Source: Agroathelia rolfsii (lineage: Eukaryota; Basidiomycota; Agaricomycetes; Amylocorticiales; Amylocorticiaceae). Taken from it: a stretch of 64,000 nucleotides of DNA. Below, piece after piece: positions 48,010 to 59,082 of this stretch (position 1 is its first letter; each line of letters opens with the position of its first letter). The stretch lies in contig JABRWF010000003.1 in NCBI GenBank assembly GCA_018343915.1, positions 2,914,001 through 2,978,000 of the forward strand, given 5' to 3'. Under the pieces are notes generated by a model that worked only from the letters and a program-made list of their open reading frames with translations, was not told where the DNA came from and made no database searches. A program made the translations under genes and the position numbers.

Positions 48010-50493
48010 CTATTTGCGATAGAACTAAATAACCATCAGCATGTAAGACAACCCGAAAAGAATTTTGATTACTCACATTGCGTCTGAAATTAAACCAGAG
48101 TGACAGACAGCCTCGATCGAAACTGCTCCTAAAGCCTCTGCAAGGACATGAGCAAGAGGTTAAAGTTAAAGCTGGGAAATGACCGACCGCTTATGTGAAT
48201 ATTCCCATTCACGATTCACAATGCGGAATGCAATGTCTTCATACGGTGGCCCGGCGCTGAAGTACAATAGTACGGTATCGTCATTGCCAGGCTCTTTGAT
48301 AATTTTATAGGTCGGCGCTTTCGATTTATCGATAAGGTCAGGATAGAAAATATTAAACTGGACAAATTAGATGAGACTCGGAGAAAGAAAAGTCATTAAA
48401 TCAGATTTACTTTATAGCCTTGCACAACTTTGGGTGGCGGATTGTCCGTACTAAGAAACATATCAGACTCAGGTTAAGAACATAGAGAGCCAATGCCAAT
48501 CCGTCACGTACTCGTAGTGTGTTTGATTGTATTTGTTCCATTCATATCCAGTATGGACACGGTTGAAGTACCTCGGTTTTCTGGGACGGTACTTATCTTC
48601 CCAGTTGTAACTGGTAGGATTTGCGATATTTTCTTCGAGATTAAAGAGTTCTTCTTCCTCATCGAGTTCTTTTTCTGCTTCGGCACGGTAAAGTGCCTCG
48701 GAGGCAAGGTCGGCACCGCTTGCTGATTCAGCCTCACGCTCCTCAACAATTACAGGCTGTACGGCTTTTGGTATAAACCGATGGGCAGCAACTTCCCGAC
48801 GTTGTTTAAACTACAAGCATGTTAGTCATGCAGGGGCCAGAATAAGAGATGGTTGATGATATACCAAGGCACGGCGGTCTTCTTCAGCAGTTAATATGTC
48901 AATCTGGCGTTCCTCGGCACGTAGTCTGGTAATATCCAAGAGAGGGGGGCTCATTGAACGATGGTAAGGTTCCCGTTCCTCAGCACTGGTAGGCTCGGCA
49001 ATGTTTGTGATGATAGGAGTAATTAGCGCCGTGTCTTTAGACTTCACCACACCTGCCAGGAGTTCCTCCTGTGCTTGAAGAGCTTCATCCCTTTGTCGCT
49101 TCCGAAGCTGTTCCAAACGATTGCGAACAACGACTTCATGCAAGCTTTTCAGTTTGGCCTAAAGAATAATGTAAGAATCTCATTCAGGTAGAGACAAGCT
49201 AAGACTTACCTTGGCTTTCCATACCAACAGCTTCTTGAGGAGATCTTCCCAGTAATCGGTATCAATAGGTTCGCCACTATTGAGTTTGGTTTGAATGGAT
49301 TTCTGCAGAGCTACTAAGTGCTCATAAGATTTGCCTGCGAGGAGAGCTGTGACGTCGCTTTCCACCGCCGCGGCGCTCGCACCACCCATTCGTTGGTCCA
49401 TTTGAATACGATCCAGAGAGTCTTTGCAGACGACCATCATGTTCTGAGCAAGCGCACGAGTAAGGAAAGGGGCTCAAGGAGGACAATGAGAGGCACCTAC
49501 AGTCCAAAAATCGATGTTAACATCATCTTGCTCCAAGGATAGATATCTTTCGATGTCGTCGTGTAGTTCTTCAACTTGTTCGGGACTGAGTTTCTATACA
49601 ATAATGAGTATCCGTAAGCCAGCATCAAAAAGGTTTTGAATACTAACGTCGATGATGTTATATGGCTCGTCGAGGTCAATCTCGAGCTCCGCATCATTTA
49701 TCTCCTCGTCTTCTTCTGGCACAGGGTTCACATAACGCAAGTTGAGAGCAAGGAAATCCACCGCTTTCGCCCTTTTCTCCATTATCCTAATGGCAGCCCT
49801 CCTGCGTTCCTGATCCAGCTGGAAGTCGCCCTCCTTTGAAAGCCATTCCGACATTTGAGCAGACTCCTGCAGTCGTTGCATACGAAGCTCTTCCTCTTCC
49901 CTGAGACGTTGTTCCGCCTCTCTTTCTGCACGGCGACGGTTCAGCCTTTCCAATTCTTCCTTGGCTTCCTGGCGTCTGATAGCATCTTTACGCTGCGCTT
50001 CTGCAAGAGTCAAGCCAGACCTGCGATCTTTTTCGTTCTTCTTGTGCCAATGGAACTGCTGTCCGAGATTCACATCGTGGAAGGGATTGTCTGTGGCACT
50101 GTACACGCTGAGCTCTGCCACTTGACGAGCTTCCTCCTCCTCCTTCAACCGTTTCTTCTCCGCCTTTCGTGCTTTCCGTTCTTCAGACTTGTCTCGCTTG
50201 CGCCTAAACAGCTATGTAAGTCCAAGTGTTCTGGACAAATACATGCACACCCACTTTTTGTCCTTCTTTTCTGGATCGCGGTCACGATCGCGGCTATCTC
50301 GTCGATCGTAGTCGTCTCGACGAGGGCTGGAGCTGCGCCGTCTTGAGTGTCTGTCCCGGCGGTCGTCGTCGTCGTCGTCGTCGTGGTCATGCCTTCTCCG
50401 GGAAGAGCGAGGATAATCGTCATCCCTATCTCTCGAACGGCTTCTATGTCTGTCTTTATTCCCAGAGGGTGAGCGAGAGTCGTGACGGCCCAT
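48010..50493 (-). CDS. CACTIN: Cactin, spliceosome-associated protein
   Basis: About ten exons on the minus strand, including 50493-50255, 50203-49648, 49593-49501, 49443-49210 and 49158-48865; the last codes only FYRK and the stop at 48010-48012. The N-terminus is an Arg/Ser/Asp-rich (RS-like) tail of ~75 residues. The middle holds the cactin central domain (NPFHDVNLGQQFHWHKK, then the DYWEDLL segment). The C-terminus has the Cactus-binding domain (YKFNIFYPDLIDKSKAP, then WEYSHKRGFRSSFDRG, ending WFNFRRNFYRK). Cactin is a nuclear factor needed for accurate pre-mRNA splicing in animals and fission yeast. It fits a genome with very many short introns. It is divergent from ClpX with a 277-base shared promoter. 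Confidence 0.92.
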
Positions 50494-50770
50494 GATTCGT
50501 AGAGCTAGCCAGCTGTATCGTCAATGTGAAGTCACTGTATTGGCCCGAACTCAGCCAGAGGTTGTTGACGGAAGCAAGCGTGAATTGCTTCCGCAGCGAA
50601 GCCCATGTGTGATCATTTGTGTTGCTAAATTGGGACAGTAGCACCACTCGACAATCATTCAAGTCGCCTGTACCAAGTGCGGCAGCGGCGGGCCTTACTT
50701 ATCCCACTGGCAGTTCTCCTATTTCGCCCGCACTTTTTGTATCACACTGGCAAGGATACCCCGATTCATT

Positions 50771-53032
50771 ATGTATACTACTATCAATTCAACCCGTCTT
50801 CCTCGTCATGCCCGGAGCGCCTACTCAGGCTACCAGTCTTCTTCAAGATGCTTTCGAGTCACCATCGGTCTCACGCTGCAAATGCGCCGAGCGATCCAAA
50901 CCAAAGCCCGGCGTGAGAACTTCATACATGAGGACGTGGACAATGATGGATATTTCCCTCCCACTGCTGGACTGGCCACGCCTCGCCAGGTGGGCTCGCC
51001 CTAAATTGTTGGAGTTTATTTGTCAATTACCAACGAAATATATTGTGGCCAGCTTGTACGATATCTGAACGACTATGTGGTTGGACAAGAAAATGCTAAG
51101 AAAGTCTTATCTGTTGCGTATGTCAAATTTGAGCTGTTATCTTCACAAATATTAGGTTGAACTCAACTATCGTCATGATTAATACAGAGTGTTCAACCAC
51201 TACAACCGCGTGCGAGCAAATTTATCAGTATTAGATGAAGCAGAAGAAGAACATGATTGGTCGGAAATAGATAGCAGTGAGCATACAACGTTTACTATGT
51301 CGGATAACATCGAAGCCCAGTCATCTTCCTACAGCCGATGTTAACGTGTCTGCCGCGCATATCCAACCTCACCCATACCGTTCAACATTTTCGTCACCTT
51401 CCATCAACTCTCGTCACCACCAATTGTTTGAGAAGAGTAATGTTCTGGTAGTGGGGCCCACAGGATCGGGTGGGTTATTTGTATAGGGACTAACAACCCC
51501 CTCACTGATTTGTTTCCTCCAGGAAAGACACTGCTGGCAAGAACACTTGCCAAAGTCCTTGACGTACCTTTTTCCGTGAGCGATGCGACGTCATTTACTC
51601 AGGCTGGCTGTGAGTGAATTGTACCTTGCTTACTTCTGATTGATGTTCATAAATTTATAGACGTAGGAGAAGACGTAGACATGTGCATTCAACGACTCTT
51701 CCAAGCCGCCAGCTATGACCCTAATCGCGCCAGGTATTAACTGCATCATATTGAGGACTTTTGATGATTCTTTAACATTCATTCAGCACCGGAATAGTAT
51801 ACATTGATGAAATTGACAAGCTTGCGCGTAAAGCCGGAGGTGGTTCCGAAGGTACTCGAGACGTAGGGGGCGAAGGTGTACAGCAGGCCTTGTTGCGTAT
51901 GATGGAGGGCACTGTAGTCTCGGTCTCCACTAAAGGCGCTGGATCTGCAGGGGGCCTCGATCCTCCTTCAATGAACATGGCAGACGGACGGCCAAGAGGG
52001 TCAAGAGGTCCTGGAGTTGGTGCACCCCAACGTGAGTTTTAAATCTGTTGTTTAACTGATTTAAGTCTTATCAAGACATTTTCTGTTTTAGCCAAGCCCG
52101 AAACGTATCATATAGACACGTCAAATATACTTTTCATTGTCAGCGGGGCATTCGTTGGCTTGGACAATCTTGTGAAACGTAGAGTTTCCAAAGGCGTACG
52201 TCTGCCACAATCCTCCGGATATTTCTATCTTACGAAAGACAATCACCAGTCCATAGGTTTCACCGCACCACTAGCCTCGTCCGAGGATTCAACCCACTCA
52301 GATTCTAAAGGGCTGCCCTTTTTCACCCCTAATAAACATAGGCAATCAAACGTGTTGGATCTCTTAGAGCCAGCTGGTATGCTCTTCGGTGACACTATGC
52401 CATATTTGTTACTAAAAACGAATTCTTTCTAGATCTTGTGAAATACGGGTATAGTTGACGCAACTCACAGACTTTTACTCTGACATACTCACGCCAGACT
52501 GTAGTTTCATACCCGAGTTCATTTCACGTCTCCCATCCATTACGACCTTGGCACCACTTTCCGTGACTGACTTACGGAGGATTCTCACAGAAGTGAAAGG
52601 CTCTCTCATTTCGCAATACCAGGCACTATTTGAATACTCCCATGCCGAACTTCGTTTTACCGATGCTGCACTGGATGAAATATGCATCAAGGCTTTTGAG
52701 AGAGGCGGAGGAGCACGAGGATTGAGGGGAATCATGGTAAAGCATTCATTTTTGTTTGTTTTATGCAACTGTATTGCTAAATACCGGGGATAGGAAACAC
52801 TGTTGCTTGATGCCATGTATGAAGTACCTGGCTCAGTGAGTACATTTCCGTCCTTGCACTTGGTGAAGATGTTTAGACCGAGGAATCTACTTAGAACACA
52901 AGACACGTGCTCATTACCCGAGATGTTGTACGAGGGCAGAAGAAGGCAATGTATTGGCCCCGAGGAGGAGCGGGAGCCCTGTGGGAGGTTTGGAGTACAG
53001 AACAGACTTTCCACGACAACTCGGACAAGTAG
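50771..53032 (+). CDS. CLPX: Mitochondrial ATP-dependent unfoldase ClpX
   Basis: About thirteen exons, beginning 50771-50989, 51053-51117, 51188-51276 and 51335-51469 and ending 52895-53032, give about 525 residues. The first ~50 residues are rich in Arg, Ser and Thr and lack acidic residues, as in a mitochondrial targeting peptide. Then follow [17 protein letters not shown], Walker A GPTGSGKT, the pore loop YVGEDV, Walker [10 protein letters not shown], and sensor/arginine-finger segments ([20 protein letters not shown]). The N-terminal zinc domain of bacterial ClpX is absent. ClpX unfolds matrix proteins, alone or with ClpP; it also has a role in haem synthesis in yeast. One exon near 52433 has only 16 bases. 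Confidence 0.92.
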
Positions 53033-53201
53033 TGTAATATAGACGAGTAAGCTCTACCGCTGGCGCCATTACATAGTGGGTTCATTATAGTGGGCGAACT
53101 CGAAAGCAAATAAAGTGAATGGTATCGTAAATTGCATGAAGTCTGTAAATCGTTGATTTTGTCAGAAAATTGGTTTAAATACAAAGAAAGAAAATATGCA
53201 C

Positions 53202-53693
53202 CTATCGTGAAGCGTGCATTTCCCTGTCCTCGCGAATCTCCTTCTCCAGTCTCGCCCTGTTCTCCTGCAGCACTTCCAAACCAGGCTTCTTCGTCTCAAC
53301 CGTCCCATACAGTGCATCCACAACCCGGTCCTGCCTATCCTTGGTTTCATTGCTCCAATCTTGAAGGAGAACCCGTGACGAAGCAACTGCATCCGACTCG
53401 ATATGCGTCTTCGGCGCCGTCGTGCGTTCTTTAAGCACCTGACGAAGGTCGTTGTATGTAATCTCCGCTACACTGACACCCTGTTTTGAGGGCTCAATGA
53501 ATGCTGCATCGATGGCGTCAGAAAGCCCGGCAGGAGAAATGAAGCTCTCCGCGTTGTGGTATAATGATATGAGAGCACGCATTTTTGCTGGTGGTAGGGC
53601 CCCGGTGTCGCGAGGCCCTCTTTGGCGCAACACGGCGGAAGAAGTAGAGAATGAACGAGAGAGTATGCGTGCTGTCTGGGAAGTAGGACGCAT
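53202..53693 (-). CDS. Unknown protein with mitochondrial-type N-terminus
   Basis: A single-exon frame of 163 residues. I chose the Met at 53693 because it is followed by a basic, Ser-rich sequence (RPTSQTARILSRSF) ending in STSSAVLRQRG, a typical mitochondrial presequence; an in-frame Met lies eight codons upstream. The mature part is mainly helical with a charged C-terminal coiled-coil-like end. No family is recognised. It faces the ClpX 3' end at 170 bases. Confidence 0.65.
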   Translation of the reverse strand: MRPTSQTARILSRSFSTSSAVLRQRGPRDTGALPPAKMRALISLYHNAESFISPAGLSDAIDAAFIEPSKQGVSVAEITYNDLRQVLKERTTAPKTHIESDAVASSRVLLQDWSNETKDRQDRVVDALYGTVETKKPGLEVLQENRARLEKEIREDREMHASR

Positions 53694-54364
53694 TGCTAGA
53701 CAGTGTTTGTAAAGCAAGAGTAATAGTAGCCGAGCCTGACTGGAATGGTGATAGAAAGAAGTCCAAAATGCACTTTACTTCAAGTTGTCAGTGAGTTGTG
53801 CAGTCACAAATTGTCGAAATTGCGCTTAAAATCACGTGACTTAAAGTGAATTGGCTGGACAAGTAGTTTCACTAATAGGGTGTCAATACCATAGTATTGC
53901 AAGCAATTATATGAGTTCAACGTTTTTACTTTGCAAGGTTAATGGAAAATTTCATTTGTCATTTCTAGGTGACTATACGGAGCACCTTATAATTTACTCC
54001 ATAATTAGATTCTAAAACACATATGAGCCCTATGCTATGCTGCTTTCCGTGAGATGGTAAGTTGCGATAATAGACAAGATAATGTTCAGAGAGCGAGCAT
54101 CTTATGAAGAATGGATACAAAACCATTCGACACTTAACAGAGAAGGGTGTTGGGATGACCGCATCCCAATCTCTCGGAAATGACTGGACAAGCAGCAATT
54201 ATAAAGGGCTAGGCAAACCGATATTCCTACTATGACCGCCTGAATAGTCGCATCATAAGTTGGCGGGTTGGCTCAACGGCTTTGCGAGAGAATCCAGGCG
54301 CAAGATACAAAGAGAGGCCAATGCGAGCAGGGAGTAACAGCTTTTGAGAAGGGCTATGAATAAA
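53694..54364. other. Gene-free stretch
   Basis: AT-rich sequence between two minus-strand genes. No conserved frame is seen. Confidence 0.45.
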
Positions 54365-54790
54365 TTACTCTATCACGAGGCAAATCTCCGGTACCTTTGC
54401 AGCTGCATAAGCAAAGACAGCGTTCGCGACATCCCCTGCAATCTTTTCAGAGGTCGAGGATAGAGCCGTTAAATCGCGCTTGGGCTGTCCCTTCTCGTAC
54501 CCAAACCAACCATAGCGAATGCCAACACGCTCGGCCCATAGATCTCCTTCATGGATCCACTCGCGAAACGTTTCCTTCATGACATTGTCTGAGCCTGTGG
54601 CAGATTCATGGGCTGCAGCTGAAACAAGTTGCTCTCCGATTCCAAAGGCTCGCGCGCCGTAGAAGAGACCAACTAGAGGTACAATCGCAGTAACCTCATG
54701 AAGAATAGCAAAACTAACTGCAAGAGAAGGCAGAGGTGTCTTTGTCCTTGCCGCAAGGGCGTCAAGAGCGGCTTTGTACCGAGAATTCAT
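54365..54790 (-). CDS. Small mitochondrial inner-membrane-type protein
   Basis: A frame of 141 residues from the Met at 54790. The pattern TPLPSLAVSFAILHEVTAIVPLVGLFY forms one hydrophobic segment with the LHExTAIVP signature seen in a family of small fungal mitochondrial membrane proteins; a second, weaker hydrophobic stretch lies at the end. It ends with a YGWFGY-type block and a helical tail. An upstream exon is possible: an ATG at 54939 reads through to a GTGAGT donor and a 59-base intron that joins in frame, but that exon would overlap the start of the plus-strand gene. The function is unknown. Confidence 0.65.
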   Translation of the reverse strand: MNSRYKAALDALAARTKTPLPSLAVSFAILHEVTAIVPLVGLFYGARAFGIGEQLVSAAAHESATGSDNVMKETFREWIHEGDLWAERVGIRYGWFGYEKGQPKRDLTALSSTSEKIAGDVANAVFAYAAAKVPEICLVIE

Positions 54791-54906
54791 GCAAGAACTT
54801 GCAACAAGGAAAAAGTTAAGATGTTTCGAAGTCCGCGGCTCGTATTGTAGACTCACTACTTACAACTTACATTTGAGTCGCTTGTCCGGCGACCACTACC
54901 ACAAAT

Positions 54907-56478
54907 ATGCTCAGGTCTATAGCACGTTCGAGTCGCCATAGCTCGCGGCAAACCCCATGGCGTGCACTTGCTACAGAGGCAGGCCAAACTGCATCACCCT
55001 CAGCGCCCCCGCCCGCTCCAGAACTCGAGGAGCTCGTTTCGGACGACGAATATATACCACCTCCACAAACCCTAACAGAGGAGGACGCAAAGAAGCTCAA
55101 CACGGCTCCCAAAAACTATCTCTGGGCTCGTACTCTGGACTATATCGACACCCCCGCAGATGCTCTGGTCATTATTGACGCGCTGGAACACCGGTATGGT
55201 AGGATACGAGAATTTAGGTTCCTCCGCGTGTGTAGTTTCTTAACTTGATACATGGATTACTCCTGACAATGGATTTAGGACTATGAAATTCCCACTAAGT
55301 ATCAGAATCTGATACGTGCTGAGTTCCGCGATCCTGTTTCGGCGGAGCGCATACCAGACGACGGCGAGGTGGTGCGCATTGCCGCACCTCCCCCTGTTCA
55401 GAGGGACGGTGGAATATCTTATGCCGAGCTCCAAGAAGCCCTGAGCGATACGAATGTCGGAGTTGCCGTGTCCGCGAATCAGTCCGCACCTTCTCCCAAT
55501 GGGAAGGACAAGAATGTGCCTCGGTCCTTTGACATTCGAGTCGAGCGGTCCAGTATGTATGATTATTGAATTACATTATGCGTTAACTTATGTCCATCGT
55601 TATCAGGTGCGCCATGGCAATATGCCGGCTTAGAGAATAGGGAAAAAGTGTCTCGAGACCGTTGGCTAGCATTTGGCCATGCATACCTTGACTGGAATGG
55701 CTTCTCGGACATTCAGCCTCTCGAATCATCACCGTACATTCATAACAACTCTACAGAGGGACAGAAGGCAACCCCAATTTCTATCGATAGACAGGAGCTT
55801 CGTACTATTCTCTCCCGCTGGGCGGGTATCACCAAACGATCCGACCCGTCAATAACGCCTCTTGTTGAAAAATCCTTGGATGCAAATTCAATCAAGAATA
55901 TTATGCAAGACCAAGATGAACCTGCACCTGGTCTGGAAGCATTAAAAACAAGTGAACGAGTCACCCAAGAAAAGGAATACTACGTTGCGCCCCAAGTTCA
56001 TCCTAGGCAACGGTCGTGGGACTGGGAAACTGAGACCGCCGCGACACAATCAACCCAAGCCTCTTCAGTATCTCTTCCGAAGTCCGCGAAGCAAGAGAGT
56101 GCGGCAGAGAAAGCAGGCTTGTCCAAACGCGAGCGGCTCATGATGCGTATGGCCGGTGGGGACCTGAATGCCGAGTCTCTCCCTCCTCCCATAGAAACCT
56201 CGAAGGGTGCTGCCAAGAAGATCAAAGCTGAGCAATGGGCGGCATCCGTCCAAAAGCCCCAAGCCTCTGCATCCTCACCTCCCCCGAAGAAGGTTGTTGC
56301 ACATAGTCCCACACCAGCACGACCTGCCCGACAACCGAAAAAGGCGAAATCAGATGCATCAAGGCCTCCCAAGACGGAACAAGATGAACCAAAAGAGCAG
56401 CAGCCTGTACCTGATGCTGCAGAGCCTACGATGAGGGACAGATTCTTCAAATTGATTGGAGGTGACCGATGGCTCTAG
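54907..56478 (+). CDS. Unknown protein with mitochondrial presequence
   Basis: Exons 54907-55227, 55279-55552 and 55607-56478 join in frame to 488 residues. The N-terminus (MLRSIARSSRHSSRQTPWRA) is a typical mitochondrial targeting sequence. A segment near residues 85-115 (DALVIIDALEHRYGRIREF) reads like the first strand and helix of an RRM fold, but no RNP motif is visible. The C-terminal third is Pro/Ala/Lys-rich and disordered, ending in RFFKLIGGDRWL. I do not know the family. It shares a promoter of only 116 bases with the divergent small membrane protein, which also looks mitochondrial. Confidence 0.75.
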
Positions 56479-56697
56479 TTCTTCGTAAGAGAACTTACTC
56501 GATACGCCGTATTACACCTAGATATTTACATAGTTGCTTCATAATCTGATGGCATATTTCTTAATCACTGCAATCTATGCTAATAAACATGACGTGAACT
56601 GCGCGCTTAGATATTGAACTTTACAAGGTAACGAATCTACATTTGTCAACGGACAGCGTACCGGAGCAAAAGAAATACATGATTTAATTGTTATAGC

Positions 56698-57709
56698 TTA
56701 AGCCTCTGCTGGAGCCTCCTCTTCCTTCTTCTCCTCATCAGCGGGCGCGGCTTCCTCCTCCTTATTCTCTGTAGCCTCTGCGACAGCCTCTGGTTCAGCT
56801 TCGGGCTCAGGTTCTGCTGCTGGCTCTTCAGGGGCTGGAGCGGCCTCTTCAGCAGCGCCTTTAGCTGCAATTTCGATATTGGTTTTCTGTGCATCTTCAA
56901 AGGCACTCTTGAATTGGTTTGCATCTATAATAATCAAATGTGATAAGGTCAAAGAGTGCCGTTATAGGGAGACAAAGAAACTGTAGCGTACTGTCAGCGT
57001 TTGCAAATCGAATAGCAAGAGTTTCTGAAGTGGGAGGGTCTTCAGAGTAATCTGCAGCGACTTTCCAGACCCAGCTACGATCTGAGCCGATGTTGGGCTG
57101 TAGTCGCATGTCCGAAGAGACTAGTGGAAGAGAACTTGTCAGTCTTCTGGCAAGGAGAGACATTCAAGAAGATGTCGAACGCACTGGAATGGTTTGCGCA
57201 GACTTTGAGCGTCTTGTCACGTCTCATAACAAGGCGAACTTTCTTGGTTTCCCTGTGCTGCAGCAAACGAACATCGCCTGTTCCTCTTTCCTTCCACTCG
57301 TTACCGCCGTTATCGAATCGGAAGAGTTTTGCGCGCCTGTTTCAATCAGAGAGCAATTTGGCATGTGAGTTCATGCTCAGAATCAAGTTGTGGCGATTGT
57401 GCTGCTTTTTGCAGTTTGGCGATCTTGTATAGATCGAGCATTCGTGTGATACAAAGAATCAATCAGACACGCACATCTTGAAGAGAGCATCCTCGTCTTC
57501 TTCGTTTGTCTTAGCTTCGACTTGCTCAGTAAGTCGGATAACAGGCTCAAAGTGCACGTCGGTCTCCTCCTGTGAAAATAGGCAAAAGTTGTGAGCAGTA
57601 TGATCAACAAAACCTGATCAGACATTGACACTGATCGAAAGGCAATACAGTCATGATCAAGAAATGAAAGAATTACCTGAACAGCGAGAGCGTCCGTGGT
57701 TTCGGCCAT
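56698..57709 (-). CDS. YRB1: Ran-binding protein 1
   Basis: Five exons (57709-57677, 57569-57475, 57336-57185, 57120-56992, 56924-56698) give 211 residues, the usual size. The RanBD domain is complete: [13 protein letters not shown], then [32 protein letters not shown], and [13 protein letters not shown] with [15 protein letters not shown]. The tail of about 60 residues is almost only Glu, Ala, Pro and Lys. RanBP1/Yrb1 binds Ran-GTP in the cytoplasm and, with RanGAP, drives GTP hydrolysis to release cargo from exportins. It is divergent from the p24 gene over 204 bases. Confidence 0.95.
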
Positions 57710-57913
57710 GACAATACTTGTTGTGTGGATGTATGCAAGATGAGTGCAAGTGTGTGATTTCAAAGAGTTGGTTCGAAGTGGCGCTCTTCTTTCTCGCGCG
57801 CTGGGCCTCACAGGGGTCCCTTTTGCTAAATGACCCCTGTAAATGTCTCATGCTCTACCGGAAGTAAAATATAGAGTAGGTTTGGACCACCTCACCACAC
57901 CGACCACAGAGCC

Positions 57914-58803
57914 ATGTTACGACCATCGACGCTGCGGGCCAGTATGCTGTTGCTTACAACACTTGTGCTTGCTTTTGCTCCTTTCCTAGCAGCTGGACAC
58001 ATCATTGAAGTCAGTGCCGGCAAAAAAGAATGCTTCTTCGAGGATCTGCACGCCAACGACAAGGTCCTAACCTTCCTCTGGCCATACCTTATGTTTTCAA
58101 TTCTAAAGCGTATCCTAGATGACTGTAACATATCAGGTCGGCGGTGGTGGACATCTGGATATTGATTTCTGGGCAAGTCCTTGATGCTGTTTCTATTCTA
58201 CACCCTCGGCTCATTGTGTATTGTAGCTACAAGCACCAGACGAGAAGGTTCTGCAGAAGCATGTAAAGCAATCAACTGGGACTGTTTCCATAACCGCCCA
58301 GGTCGATGGGAGGCATGAATACTGCTTCTCGAATCAGATGAGCTCCATTGCAGATAAAATTGTCAGGTATTTATTACAGGCTACCGTTTTCTATTGTGGC
58401 TATATCTGAATCAATAACAGCTTCAATGTCCATGGTGTTATATACGTTGGTGCAGATGGTGAGCTCTTGTTTATACCTTTTGAGGTCGCTTATTAATGAA
58501 TTGCACCATGATTAGATTTTGTTGCTCCAATTGAAGAAGAAATCCGTGCTCTATCCGCCGGCCTCACGGCCGTAAAGGACGAACAGGAATATATCGTTGT
58601 CAGGGAGCGCAGGCACAGAAACACTGCCGAGTCTACGAATGATCGTGTCAAATGGTGGTCTGTAGCACAGGCTATCGTCCTGTTTGCGGTGGTAGCATGG
58701 CAGGTGTATTACCTAAAGGTAGATATACGCCGCTTGAATGATACATTTCTAAATATGCTGACCTTGTTTACAGTCGTTCTTCGAAGTGAAAAGGGTGATC
58801 TGA
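57914..58803 (+). CDS. p24 / EMP24 family cargo receptor
   Basis: Exons include 57914-58063, 58119-58172, 58227-58366 and 58774-58803, with two between. A signal peptide (hydrophobic core to AAGH) is followed by the GOLD domain (KKECFFEDL, then MTVTYQVGGGG and HLDIDFW), a coiled-coil region, one membrane segment (AIVLFAVVAWQVYYL) and a short cytosolic tail SFFEVKRVI with the FF motif bound by COPII. p24 proteins cycle between ER and Golgi and help to load GPI-anchored and other cargo. The second intron starts with GCAAGT (58173), the usual GC-type donor; no GT at that place keeps the protein. The tail sequence favours the EMP24/p24-beta or -delta group. Confidence 0.92.
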
Positions 58804-59082
58804 TAGTACTCTTGATCTTTCTTCTTGACGTCGTCTCACGATTGCTTGCACACTATTACCCTACCACTACACTATATATCCCATTGGAATCAAATATATC
58901 ATCGCATTATTATAACACAGCAAATTCAACATTAGAAATAACAAATCAAGGTGAAAAAGGTAGAAATATAGACAACAGCGTATAAATGATACATCGCGTA
59001 GAACAGAAGTCATGAAAGGTTGTGACGCAGAGAGTTATGCAATTCAGTCAAAGGAGGGAAGAAAAGAAAAGAAAAAGAAGTT

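Noticed and set aside
52160..52432. Reading the ClpX frame through 52194-52247 as exon
   Set aside because: The segment has no stop but starts with GTACGT and ends in CACCAG; removing its 54 bases gives the conserved KGSIGF junction.
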